From NCBI RefSeq assembly GCF_000154845.1, contig NZ_DS981457.1:205318-269317 (forward strand): a stretch of 64,000 nucleotides of DNA, written 5' to 3'. The notes under the pieces were generated by a model. The model was given only the letters and a program-made list of their open reading frames with translations. It did no database searches and was not told the DNA's origin. The position numbers and the translations under genes were made by a program. Positions 46,516-55,874 of this stretch are shown in pieces (within the stretch, counting starts at the first letter, position 1; the number at the start of each line of letters is the position of its first letter). This DNA comes from Phocaeicola coprocola DSM 17136. GTDB lineage: Bacteria; Bacteroidota; Bacteroidia; Bacteroidales; Bacteroidaceae.

Positions 46516-48156
46516 TTATTCATTCCAACGTGGATCACCAGCACCAGCAACACTGCTTTGGCTAGCCGACTGTATATGGAAATCACCTTCTGCAGGATTT
46601 ACAAATAATTCTGTTGAAGATACACTCAGAATTTCCCCCCACTCATATCCACTGTTATACGGGCAATCGGTAGTTGTAAAGAGGTTGGTTGTAGTAGCAA
46701 TGCCTTTCACACTAGTTGCCTTAATGGTTGATTCTGCTGTATAACTATACAACTGACCAATAATTGTATTCTTTACATCAACAGTTACATTCGACATTTT
46801 ATTTATATCAATAAATGATTTGCCAGTAGCAACGCAATTATAGAATGTACAAGCATCAATAGAGATATGAACATTATTCTGCTGAGTAACCAATACTCCA
46901 CCAGCACTAAGCGTATTCACTGTAGAGTTAGACAAACTTACTGAGTTAAGAGTAAATCCAGAAACTTTTGTCTGCAATACACCATACGAACCAATATCTG
47001 TCAATACACAGTTATCAATATTAATAGAACCTATAGACCCCTTTGCTCCGTCGCTCTGAACGCGAACTACACCACGAGTCTTACTAATATTACAATTGTC
47101 GATTAATATCTCACCAACAGTACCTTCTACATTAAAGTTCACAATATAATCATTTGCACTGCTTGTATTCTGCAAGTCAAGATTATAGAAGCGAATCAAA
47201 TCATGGCTACCTGCCATAGAAAGTCCTTTAGGCATAAAGACTGGTTTTGTATCACCTGATTCACCCCAGAAAATAACAGATTTGAAATCAGCAGGGATAG
47301 TCAGTTCCATACTTTCACCCATATAATCTGTTGTAGAGCCATTAGCAAATACCAATACGACATTACCTCCATTATCCTGTATGTAATTGGCTGGATTTGC
47401 AAATATATCATTCAACATATCCGCATCAGAAACATTTACAATATCATAGCCAGCTGGATATGATTCGGTAGTAGTAAAGGTTCTTGTACCACGTTTTACG
47501 TCACCATTATAAATAGATACAGAATATTTTGTTTTAGGAGTTAGTCCTGTAAGAATATATGACGAAGCAGCTACTGCAGCAGCATCCAGTTCGATATATG
47601 TTGTATCTACCTCTTCGACATCATCTTTTGCTTCAGCCAACTTCAGTGAAGTAACCTCAGCACCTTCAGTCCAAGAAAGTACAGCACTTTCACCTGTAAT
47701 AGAAGCAACCTCATTCAAAATCTGTTCAGCGCTTGTTTTAAAAGAATATTTTTCCAAATAAGTCCATTTTGAATCAGCCTTTACCGAAGACATTGATTTC
47801 ATTCGTAGAAAATACTTTGTTTCACCTTGTAAGCCAGTAATAACATAAGGAGTTTCAACGATAGATTTATCTTTACCTAAAACAACAGAATGCTGCGTAC
47901 CACCAATCTCTATTTCATCATACAAAGAATCTGTACTATATTCTATTACATAATATTCTGCATCGGGAACCGTTCCCCACGAAATCTCAGCAGATGTCGG
48001 TTGTGCAGAAATAGAAATTTTTGAAGCAGTCACACTGAACAAACGATCATGAGCGCTGTCTACATCCCAATCATTACCATCAGTACATGCAGTTCCGATG
48101 ATAGAGGCCAGGAGCATAAAAGCTCCAGAACCTATGATATATTTAAACATCTTCAT
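46516..48156 (-). CDS. Surface glycan-binding-type lipoprotein: fibronectin III repeats plus DUF5123 beta-helix
   Basis: 546 aa. Lipoprotein signal ends IIGTAC (Cys24) followed by TDGNDWDVD, an acidic surface-export context. Two fibronectin type III-like modules (about 40-140 and 143-230), with SAEISWGTVPDAEYYVIEYS and SYILTGLTPKTKYSVSIYNG, are followed by a right-handed beta-helix (about 235-530) of the DUF4957/DUF5123 kind. The helix carries IRFYNLDLQNTSSANDYIV and repeated N/D-rich turns. No lyase catalytic arginine pattern is evident, so a binding role is favoured. Third gene after susC and susD, the usual place for the accessory binding protein. Pectin binding is inferred. Confidence 0.75.
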   Translation of the reverse strand: MKMFKYIIGSGAFMLLASIIGTACTDGNDWDVDSAHDRLFSVTASKISISAQPTSAEISWGTVPDAEYYVIEYSTDSLYDEIEIGGTQHSVVLGKDKSIVETPYVITGLQGETKYFLRMKSMSSVKADSKWTYLEKYSFKTSAEQILNEVASITGESAVLSWTEGAEVTSLKLAEAKDDVEEVDTTYIELDAAAVAASSYILTGLTPKTKYSVSIYNGDVKRGTRTFTTTESYPAGYDIVNVSDADMLNDIFANPANYIQDNGGNVVLVFANGSTTDYMGESMELTIPADFKSVIFWGESGDTKPVFMPKGLSMAGSHDLIRFYNLDLQNTSSANDYIVNFNVEGTVGEILIDNCNISKTRGVVRVQSDGAKGSIGSINIDNCVLTDIGSYGVLQTKVSGFTLNSVSLSNSTVNTLSAGGVLVTQQNNVHISIDACTFYNCVATGKSFIDINKMSNVTVDVKNTIIGQLYSYTAESTIKATSVKGIATTTNLFTTTDCPYNSGYEWGEILSVSSTELFVNPAEGDFHIQSASQSSVAGAGDPRWNE

Positions 48157-48183
48157 ATCTTTATGTCTATTTTATTATTTAAA

Positions 48184-50139
48184 TTAATCTGAATATCCAT
48201 AAGAGTTATGGATATAACCATTTGCAGCCGAAATAGTAGTAGAACCAACAGGCAATAAATAACGGTTCTTAACCTGTACATTATCTCCAACTAAGCCACT
48301 TGAGATAGAAGGCCAGTTAGTTTGTAATTGTGTCTGCTTAGAGTCTTCTCTTTCAGCGCCATAGAATGACTTATTATCATCATAGTCAGATGATTCTTTT
48401 CCTTCTGGCAAACCATACCAAGTAACACTCGACATATCAATTTTAGTTTTGGTTTCATCTGTATAGTTGAAATAAACCTTTTCCGGATAATAATTAGGAT
48501 TAGATTCATTCATCAGTTCATCATAATAAGTATCCTTAAATTCCTGAATCTTTTCAGCCAACAGATTCCAACGAATCAAATCAAATTTACGGAATCCTTC
48601 TCCAGCCAATTCCCATGCATTTTCATCAACAATAGCATCAAACATTGCTTCTTTAGTAGCTGGTATAGCTTCAATATATTTCTCAGCATCAGCCTTGTCT
48701 GCATCAGCAAAAGCACGTGTATGTACCATAGCTAATGCCTGACGAGCAGTCAATCCTGCTGATCCTTCATAATCACCATCAGGACCGGCCAACTCATTCA
48801 TAACTTCAGCGTACCACAACAAAACCTGAGGATAACGTGCCTTCACTACATTAATACCAGACATCCACTTAGCATTTCCTGTAGCAATAGCAGCCTGACG
48901 CCATTCTTCATTCATCTTACGTACATCCCATTTTCCAACATAAATTCCAAATGGCGCATTGCCCAACATCGATTCTTTCGTTACGCCATTTTCTGCACCT
49001 AACTGTACCTGTGCACAAGTTATATCACGGCGCAAGTCTTTCTTATCGAATGAATAAAAGAATGGAGCTGTCAATTTCATCTTACCAGATGAATTACCTT
49101 TTACACCATATTCGGTTGTAGCACCGTTAACACGTACACCAACGGTATATCCTAACTCACTGCTAACACCAAGTCCCATCGGCATCTCAAATATATTCTC
49201 ATGGTAGTTCTTATCCAGTTCACGCTGGTTAATCAAATACCATTGATTTTCTACAGACGGATTCAATTTATGAGTACCATTAGTTATAATAGCACTTAAA
49301 TGTGACAGAGCCAGTTCATAAAGTTTGGTACGAGTTGCAGCATCCGGACGCTGAGTAGGATAAGTAGGATCAGTATAGTCTGCAGTTTCATATCCGTCCT
49401 TTGCTTGTTCACGAATCACCCATCCAGCACGAGTCATTGCAATATTCGCCAACAAAGCATGTGCATATCCCTTTGTCGCATGCTCTGTAGTATAACCCGA
49501 TACCTCATCTGCCCAAGGCAGTAACTCTACAGCATTCTTTAAATCGACCATTAAAGTATCCAAAATAACATCGCGGTCTGTCTTATGCAAATAAGCATTA
49601 CTTAAATCAGCCTGTGAAGGTTCTAACTTCAGTGGCACATCACCAAAGAAACGAACCAAATCAAAATAAATCATGGCACGCAGAGCTAAAGTTTCTCCTT
49701 TATAGCGTTCCATTGTTTTCCGTTCTGATCCACCAGAAGTAAGCAATGAACTAGAGTTAATACCCTCCAATGTTAAGTTTGCATCTTCTATAATACCATA
49801 CATAGCATCCCAAAGTTTTGCTAAGTTACCCCAAGACGGGCTGGCATTATAGTTCATATTACCACGCTCACTGGTTGTATTGTCGGCATCAGCACCCAAA
49901 CCATCGACTAATTCACAATCTGAGTTTAACCCCCAAATAATAGGAATATACTGTGAATAAGTCTGATCTTGTGCCAATCCACCATAAATTTTATTCACAC
50001 GCAATCCTGTATAATAAGTAGAATTATATACAGTGTTGTCATTTAGTTCGGAAGGAGCTGTCTGTTCCAGAAAATCAGAACAAGAACTCATACCAGCAAC
50101 TCCCGCAGCTAAAGCTAATAACTTAATTATATTTTTCAT
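48184..50139 (-). CDS. SusD/RagB-family glycan-binding lipoprotein
   Basis: 651 aa from the ATG at 50139 (an ATG four codons upstream is possible). Lipoprotein signal ends GMSSC then SDFLEQTAPSELND, typical of SusD. The tetratricopeptide-like helical N-terminal half has MERYKGETLALRAMIYFDLVRFFGDVPL, the family hallmark. The C-terminal part ends with WELAGEGFRKFDLIRW. It forms the lid of the SusC transporter and captures oligosaccharides at the cell surface. Pectic oligosaccharide specificity is inferred from the neighbouring lyases. It starts 20 bases after susC. Confidence 0.95.
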   Translation of the reverse strand: MKNIIKLLALAAGVAGMSSCSDFLEQTAPSELNDNTVYNSTYYTGLRVNKIYGGLAQDQTYSQYIPIIWGLNSDCELVDGLGADADNTTSERGNMNYNASPSWGNLAKLWDAMYGIIEDANLTLEGINSSSLLTSGGSERKTMERYKGETLALRAMIYFDLVRFFGDVPLKLEPSQADLSNAYLHKTDRDVILDTLMVDLKNAVELLPWADEVSGYTTEHATKGYAHALLANIAMTRAGWVIREQAKDGYETADYTDPTYPTQRPDAATRTKLYELALSHLSAIITNGTHKLNPSVENQWYLINQRELDKNYHENIFEMPMGLGVSSELGYTVGVRVNGATTEYGVKGNSSGKMKLTAPFFYSFDKKDLRRDITCAQVQLGAENGVTKESMLGNAPFGIYVGKWDVRKMNEEWRQAAIATGNAKWMSGINVVKARYPQVLLWYAEVMNELAGPDGDYEGSAGLTARQALAMVHTRAFADADKADAEKYIEAIPATKEAMFDAIVDENAWELAGEGFRKFDLIRWNLLAEKIQEFKDTYYDELMNESNPNYYPEKVYFNYTDETKTKIDMSSVTWYGLPEGKESSDYDDNKSFYGAEREDSKQTQLQTNWPSISSGLVGDNVQVKNRYLLPVGSTTISAANGYIHNSYGYSD

Positions 50140-50159
50140 AAATAATATCATATTAGAAT

Positions 50160-53100
50160 TTAGAATGTTACATTAATACCGGCTACAAATGAACGGCTCT
50201 TCGGATAAGCTGCATAATCAATACCCGGAGTCATTGCATTCTTTTTACTGCTTGTATCTACTTCTGGGTCTGGACCTGAATAGCTAGTCAAACAATAAAG
50301 ATTATAACCTGTTACATAAATACGCACATTCTGCATAAAAGCTTTCTTAACCCAAGCCTTCGGGAATGTATATCCGATAGTAATATTATTGACTCTCAAG
50401 AAAGAGGCATCTTCTACTGCATAATCATTCAAATACATTGCTGTTACAGCAGCAGGATTATAAATATTAGCTCCTGTATTGAGAGCATTCAATCGTGCAA
50501 TCAATCCTTCGGCACCACCATAGTAATCAACTGTTGAACTACTTGGCTTACCCAAATTCAGACCAGTTTCAGGATCAATCCAAGTATAGCGGTTATCCAA
50601 AGCAAAATCATTAACCAAGTTATATCCCTTTGCAGAACCTGCACAGAATGAATTAGCTAATTTAGTACCGTTCACAATCTGATTTCCGACAGAATAGTTA
50701 AAGAAAATATTGAAATCAAAGTTTCCAATAAATCCATCAAAACCAAATCCACCTGTTAACGGAGCAACTGTATTTCCCAATTTCTGTTTAATAGGATTAC
50801 CGTTTTCATCACATTCATATTTCAACTGTCCAGGATAAGGCTTACCACCGGCCATAGAATAGCTATTATCTTTAATGCCTTCACGCAATTCCCATGAAGT
50901 ACCATTCAAAACCAATTCACCATTTGGATTTGTCACCGGATCGTATGCTGTATAGAAACCGTTTGTTTTATATCCCCAGATCTCACCTAAGCGACCACCC
51001 TCTTCTACACGATAGTCTTCATATTTTGCAATAGTACTACCCGACCAGTTACTGCTCTGCCATGGATTTTCTGTACTCAGTTCATCAATGCGGTTACGGT
51101 TATAAGAAATATTAAAGTTGAAGTTCAATCCCCACTTTGCCTTATCAGCCAATACAGCATTTAATGTCAATTCAACACCTTTATTAGAAGTTTTACCAAA
51201 GTTCTGATACTGGTAGCTATAACCGGTATTCGACGGAATCTCTGTTTTCATCAACAAATCTTTTGTTGTATTCCAATAAAAATCCAACGATCCAGATAAG
51301 CGGTTATTGAAGAAACCATAGTCGAAACCGATGTTACGAGTAATAGTTGTTTCCCATTTCAAGTTTGGATTATACAGGTTAGAACCATGTTCCAGCATAG
51401 CTCCACGAGTTTCATCAAAGAAAGGAGCTTTACCTGTATTACCAGCCATTGTATAAGTAGTATACATTAAGCCAGAACTGATACGGTTATTACCGGCTGT
51501 ACCATAGCTTAAACGAACTTTCAGGTTAGATAACCAGTCCTGAGTGCCTTTCATGAATGCTTCATCAGACAAACGCCATGCCAAAGCAGCAGAAGGGAAT
51601 ACTCCCCACTGATTACCTTTTGCAAACTTACTAGAACCATCGGCACGTACCGTTACCGTTAACAGATATTTATCCATTAAAGTATAGTTTACTCGTCCAA
51701 AGAAAGACAACATATTATCTTTAGCCGAAATTGTTGTCTGAGTAGGCAAAGCTGTACCAGCTCCCATGTTAGCCAAGACTTCGTCGATAGTCATAGTGCC
51801 AGGAAATGCAACAGAAGTATTCTCGAGTGATGTTTTCTGGCTGCTGCTTACTTCATGTCCCAGCAATACATTCAGTTTATCACGTCCGTCAAACAATTTC
51901 TTATTATCATAAGTCAAGGTATTAGCATTACGCCAATTTTTAGTGATATCACGAGTCAAAACAGACTGTGGTTGTCCATTATAACCCAATTTAGAATTCT
52001 GAACAGCATCACTAGCCCAAACCTGATCTGTATTATCATACTTCCAGCCATAACCAAATTCAGAACGGAATGTCCAGTTCTTGAATGGTTTCCAGTTTAA
52101 TCCAACATTATAATTTTGATTAAATGTATTTCTCTTTTTATAAGTTGCAAGCAAACGTTCTAACGGATTCTTCTGAGAAGACGTATTATTTTCTTCATCA
52201 TCACTGTTTGAAGTCAAAGGATCAACAGGGCGGAAACGAGCTGCATTCGCAACAATTGAGTTAGCTGCACTCGATTCATTTGTATCTGCACCACCACTCA
52301 AACCATCTACAGTAGTGTAGCTCATACGAGCATTAAAGTCCAATGTCATCCACTGACTCAATTCTGCATTAATTTTAGCATTAATGTTATTCTTATTGAA
52401 GCCAGAGCCCAACATGATACTCTTTTCATCATTATGAGCGTAGCTTACATTATATTTTACCTGCTTGCTACCACCGCTTACATTCACATTATACTGAGCC
52501 TGATTTCCGGTACGTCCGAAAATATCATCCTGATAATCGTATCCTTCAACTGACTTCCAGATATCCATATCAGAATAGTTTCCATAATCAGTAGAACCTA
52601 ATTCATGCTGATAAGCAACATAATCATAAGGACTAAGTACTTTTGTCAACTTTGTAACTTTCTTAAGACCAAAAGAAGCACCAAAATCAACTTGGGTTTT
52701 GCCTTCTGTTCCACTCTTAGTAGTTACAATAATAACACCATTAGCACCACGAGCACCATAAATTGCTGTAGAAGACGCATCCTTTAAAACATCGATACTT
52801 TGAATTTCAGATGGAGCAATATCACTAATACTTGAAACAGGGAATCCATCAACAATATATAAAGGAGAGTTATCCTGAGACAAAGAACCACCACCACGAA
52901 CACGAATCTTCACATCTGCATCAGGTGAACCTTCGGTTGTTGTAATGTTTACACCTGCCAATTTACCAGTCAAAGCTTCAGTTGCACTAGAAACAGGAAC
53001 AGCAGCGATATCTTCAGCACTGACAGAGGCAACAGAACCTGTCAAATCGCGCTTGTTAACCGTACCATAACCGATAACTACAACTTCTTCCAATGTTTCT

Positions 53101-53408
53101 GTATCTTCTTCCAAGATTACATTCAGTTGTTTTTGTCCTTCATACTTTACTTCCTTGTTCTTAAAACCAATGTAAGTAAAAGCAATGACATCAGACTTTT
53201 TCACTCCGCTAAGTGAGAAATCACCATCTATACCAGTTATAGTACCATTAGTAGTACCTTTCACTACAACGTTGACACCAATCATTGGTTCACCGTTTTT
53301 GTCCTTTACAATACCTTGTACCTGCAATCCCTGAGCAAAAGATGCAAGACAAAGCATGCTCATGATGAGCAAAGAAACAACGTTCCTTATTCTCTGTTGA
53401 TAATACAT
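50160..53408 (-). CDS. SusC/RagA-family TonB-dependent outer-membrane transporter
   Basis: 1082 aa. Signal peptide about 1-26 (FAQ|G). A carboxypeptidase-regulatory-like domain (28-100) with GEPMIGVNVVVKGT follows. The TonB box region is LEEVVVIGYG (106-115) and the plug is about 116-240, with the SusC signatures RVRGGGSLSQDNSPLYIVDG (169-188) and DVLKDASSTAIYGARGANGV. The rest is the 22-strand barrel, ending in FVAGINVTF. It imports pectic oligosaccharides into the periplasm with SusD as lid. First gene of the operon susC-susD-DUF5123-PL1-PL1. Substrate inferred from context. Confidence 0.96.
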   Translation of the reverse strand: MYYQQRIRNVVSLLIMSMLCLASFAQGLQVQGIVKDKNGEPMIGVNVVVKGTTNGTITGIDGDFSLSGVKKSDVIAFTYIGFKNKEVKYEGQKQLNVILEEDTETLEEVVVIGYGTVNKRDLTGSVASVSAEDIAAVPVSSATEALTGKLAGVNITTTEGSPDADVKIRVRGGGSLSQDNSPLYIVDGFPVSSISDIAPSEIQSIDVLKDASSTAIYGARGANGVIIVTTKSGTEGKTQVDFGASFGLKKVTKLTKVLSPYDYVAYQHELGSTDYGNYSDMDIWKSVEGYDYQDDIFGRTGNQAQYNVNVSGGSKQVKYNVSYAHNDEKSIMLGSGFNKNNINAKINAELSQWMTLDFNARMSYTTVDGLSGGADTNESSAANSIVANAARFRPVDPLTSNSDDEENNTSSQKNPLERLLATYKKRNTFNQNYNVGLNWKPFKNWTFRSEFGYGWKYDNTDQVWASDAVQNSKLGYNGQPQSVLTRDITKNWRNANTLTYDNKKLFDGRDKLNVLLGHEVSSSQKTSLENTSVAFPGTMTIDEVLANMGAGTALPTQTTISAKDNMLSFFGRVNYTLMDKYLLTVTVRADGSSKFAKGNQWGVFPSAALAWRLSDEAFMKGTQDWLSNLKVRLSYGTAGNNRISSGLMYTTYTMAGNTGKAPFFDETRGAMLEHGSNLYNPNLKWETTITRNIGFDYGFFNNRLSGSLDFYWNTTKDLLMKTEIPSNTGYSYQYQNFGKTSNKGVELTLNAVLADKAKWGLNFNFNISYNRNRIDELSTENPWQSSNWSGSTIAKYEDYRVEEGGRLGEIWGYKTNGFYTAYDPVTNPNGELVLNGTSWELREGIKDNSYSMAGGKPYPGQLKYECDENGNPIKQKLGNTVAPLTGGFGFDGFIGNFDFNIFFNYSVGNQIVNGTKLANSFCAGSAKGYNLVNDFALDNRYTWIDPETGLNLGKPSSSTVDYYGGAEGLIARLNALNTGANIYNPAAVTAMYLNDYAVEDASFLRVNNITIGYTFPKAWVKKAFMQNVRIYVTGYNLYCLTSYSGPDPEVDTSSKKNAMTPGIDYAAYPKSRSFVAGINVTF

Positions 53409-53445
53409 AAAAAATGCGTTTAAAGATAATATTAAAAATTAGTTT

Positions 53446-53453
53446 GCAAATAT
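53446..53453 (-). promoter_or_regulatory. Possible -7 box of the susC operon
   Basis: GATATTTG on the minus strand, 38 bases upstream of the susC ATG; one mismatch to TAnnTTTG. Weak, as expected for a regulated promoter. Confidence 0.4.
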
Positions 53454-53513
53454 CTCTTTAACACACATTTTTTATGTATAAATTTTGATTTTAAAAACGT
53501 AAAAATTGTTCTA

Positions 53514-55613
53514 TTAGTACAAATCCCATGTATTCGAGAAAGTATAGAACTCAGATTTCACCAGCATCTTAACATCTTTATCAGATAATTGCCGTGCCCA
53601 ACTTACACGCTGACTTATATCAGCTCCTTCTCCCGTGTTCTTATACTCTGCATAACGAGCTGTCTTTTCGTTTTTAGGATTTCTCCAATTATCCCAACCA
53701 GCTTTTACTATATGCTTTCCTAATTCACAATTCATAAATAAAGTATAAGCGTACGGGCGCCATGGTCTTCCTAAATAAACTTTATCAACTCCCTCTTCTG
53801 CTGTTAACTTACAGTTATTAAAGATATATCCATACTTGATATTTTCAGGAGTCGATGCAGCTGTAACATAAGAATTTGCCTTACTGTGTATCGTACAATT
53901 CTCAAACCATGCAGTTGACGGTCCAAATATGAAATCGGTCGTTCCTTCGATATAACAATCTTCAAAATAAAGTCGAGTACCTGCAACTCCTGTATAGACA
54001 GTATCCTGATTACCCAAGAAACGGCAGTTAATAAAACGCAGACAATCTCCTTCTGTATGTAAAGCTACAGCCTGACCTAATTTAGGCGCATTGTTTTCTA
54101 TCGTTATATTCCGAAAAGTTATATGGTTTCCTTCTACTTTGACTGTATATGTACGGAAGGTACCCATATTATTCATATTGGCATGATCTGCATTAGTTAT
54201 AATCGTATTTTGCACATCCTCTCCTATGATTTCAACATTTTGCAGCCATGAAGGAATAATCAATTTTTCTTTATACGTACCCTTTTTTACATATATCTTT
54301 ACATCAAAATCCATAAAAGCACGAACACTCTCCAAAGCCTCTGCTATCGTAGAATAATCGCCTGTCTTATCTTGAGCAACAACCAGCTCCCTAGGCTCAG
54401 CGAAACGTCGTTTTTCCTTAGGCAATCCTTCCCATTCCAAGCTGGCCAAAATAAAAGGTCCCACAGCTTTCGGGTCATTATCACGTACAAGTTCATTTAT
54501 ATAATAAGAATAATCTCCCATTCTGTAATTCTTTCCCCCTAATCCAGCAACAGCACATGCCTTTGTGATGGAAACAAGACCATTCTCATCAACTTTTATA
54601 AACTCATTCAAAATACCCTCATAGCCTTTACGGGCTACAGCAAAATATGATGAAGGTATATATCCCTTACGAACGGCCTTAAACAGAGAATAAACGAACA
54701 TGCTGGAGCATGAAGACTCCAGATAGTTTCCAGGTTCTCCACTTTTATCCATAACCTGATACCACAAACCTTCCGGACTCTGATACTTTTTCAGAGTCTT
54801 TGCTATCTGATTCAAAATAACCAATACAGAATCACGTCCCGGCTCATGCAAAGGTATAAAATCAAGATTATCAACTATAGCCATTGTATACCACCCTAAA
54901 GCACGTCCCCAGCAATGTTGTGACTGACCGGTTGTTTTATCTGCCCATTTTTCTCGCTTGCTTACATCACATGCATGACGGAACAGTCCATTTGACGGAT
55001 CATAGGTGTGACGTGCAACAATCTTTATCTGATTTATCACTTCCTGATAGGCATGCGGATCATTATTTCTATAAGCATATTCAGCAAGAAACGGCGTCCC
55101 CATATAAAGCCCATCCAGCCACATTTGATTAGGATAAACTTTTTTATGCCAAAAACCGCCATCTTCATTACGAGGCTGACCATCAAACTGCAGTCTCAAC
55201 AGATTTAAAGCCTTTTTATATTTTTCATCCTTAGTCTGCTCATAAATCCGGAAAAGCATTTTCCCCGAATTTATACGGTCTAAGCTATAATCTGTCAACT
55301 TATATTTCTTTATTGTCCCATCCTCATTTACCATTGTATCTGCATACGCCAGCGCATAATCATAAAATTTCGAATCGCCATATCGATCATACACATCCAT
55401 CATAGCCCCCAATTCTAATCCATGGCAATAATCCCATTTTAAAGAAGGCTGAAAATCTACTTGCCAAGATTCTGGATTACGTACCATTTCCGATTCGGCC
55501 ATTCGTACAGACCAAGGTTTCTGTTTTTTTGGAAAATCTTCTGTAGTCTGAGCCATACTTGTAATACAAAGCATAGCTCCCAAACACCCTAATAAAATAC
55601 TTCTGTTTTTCAT
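53514..55613 (-). CDS. Unsaturated uronyl hydrolase - pectin methylesterase fusion (GH105-CE8)
   Basis: 699 aa, signal peptide 1-21. The N-terminal (alpha/alpha)6 barrel (about 35-395) is GH105: GGFWHKKVYPNQMWLDGLYM (152-171) places Asp167 at the catalytic acid/base site, and WGRALGWY (235-242) is also typical. GH105 removes the 4,5-unsaturated galacturonic acid cap produced by lyases. The C-terminal beta-helix (about 408-699) is a CE8 methylesterase: GQAV (513-516), QDTVY (536-540), TDFIFG (559-564) and RPW (616-618). Release of unsaturated GalA here supplies the KdgF/KduI steps. Divergent from the EIIC-kduI operon. Confidence 0.92.
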   Translation of the reverse strand: MKNRSILLGCLGAMLCITSMAQTTEDFPKKQKPWSVRMAESEMVRNPESWQVDFQPSLKWDYCHGLELGAMMDVYDRYGDSKFYDYALAYADTMVNEDGTIKKYKLTDYSLDRINSGKMLFRIYEQTKDEKYKKALNLLRLQFDGQPRNEDGGFWHKKVYPNQMWLDGLYMGTPFLAEYAYRNNDPHAYQEVINQIKIVARHTYDPSNGLFRHACDVSKREKWADKTTGQSQHCWGRALGWYTMAIVDNLDFIPLHEPGRDSVLVILNQIAKTLKKYQSPEGLWYQVMDKSGEPGNYLESSCSSMFVYSLFKAVRKGYIPSSYFAVARKGYEGILNEFIKVDENGLVSITKACAVAGLGGKNYRMGDYSYYINELVRDNDPKAVGPFILASLEWEGLPKEKRRFAEPRELVVAQDKTGDYSTIAEALESVRAFMDFDVKIYVKKGTYKEKLIIPSWLQNVEIIGEDVQNTIITNADHANMNNMGTFRTYTVKVEGNHITFRNITIENNAPKLGQAVALHTEGDCLRFINCRFLGNQDTVYTGVAGTRLYFEDCYIEGTTDFIFGPSTAWFENCTIHSKANSYVTAASTPENIKYGYIFNNCKLTAEEGVDKVYLGRPWRPYAYTLFMNCELGKHIVKAGWDNWRNPKNEKTARYAEYKNTGEGADISQRVSWARQLSDKDVKMLVKSEFYTFSNTWDLY

Positions 55614-55638
55614 GATTCGATAATTACTTTTATAAATA

Positions 55639-55646
55639 CAAATATA
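55639..55646 (-). promoter_or_regulatory. -7 box of the GH105-CE8 gene
   Basis: TATATTTG on the minus strand, 25 bases upstream of the ATG at 55613. The -33 element is not clear. Confidence 0.5.
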
Positions 55647-55782
55647 GCCAAAAGCACGAATCCGTATGTGGATTTTCTGTGCTTAAAGGTAGATTTATTA
55701 TTCACATCCTTACAATAATCGTGTACGATAACGGGAAATATTTGTTTATTTCAATAAAGTTTTGAATTAAATCATATTTCCG

Positions 55783-55813
55783 TTGCAAATTAAAAGAAAA
55801 GAACGTATTTTTG
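55783..55813 (+). promoter_or_regulatory. Promoter of the EIIC-kduI operon
   Basis: TTG (55783-55785), 20 bases, TATTTTTG (55806-55813), about 60 bases before the ATG at 55875. Confidence 0.65.
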
Positions 55814-55874
55814 GTGCAATTTAAATTTATAATTAAACCTAATATCACGATTCACAGAAAGACAAAAGCAAATT

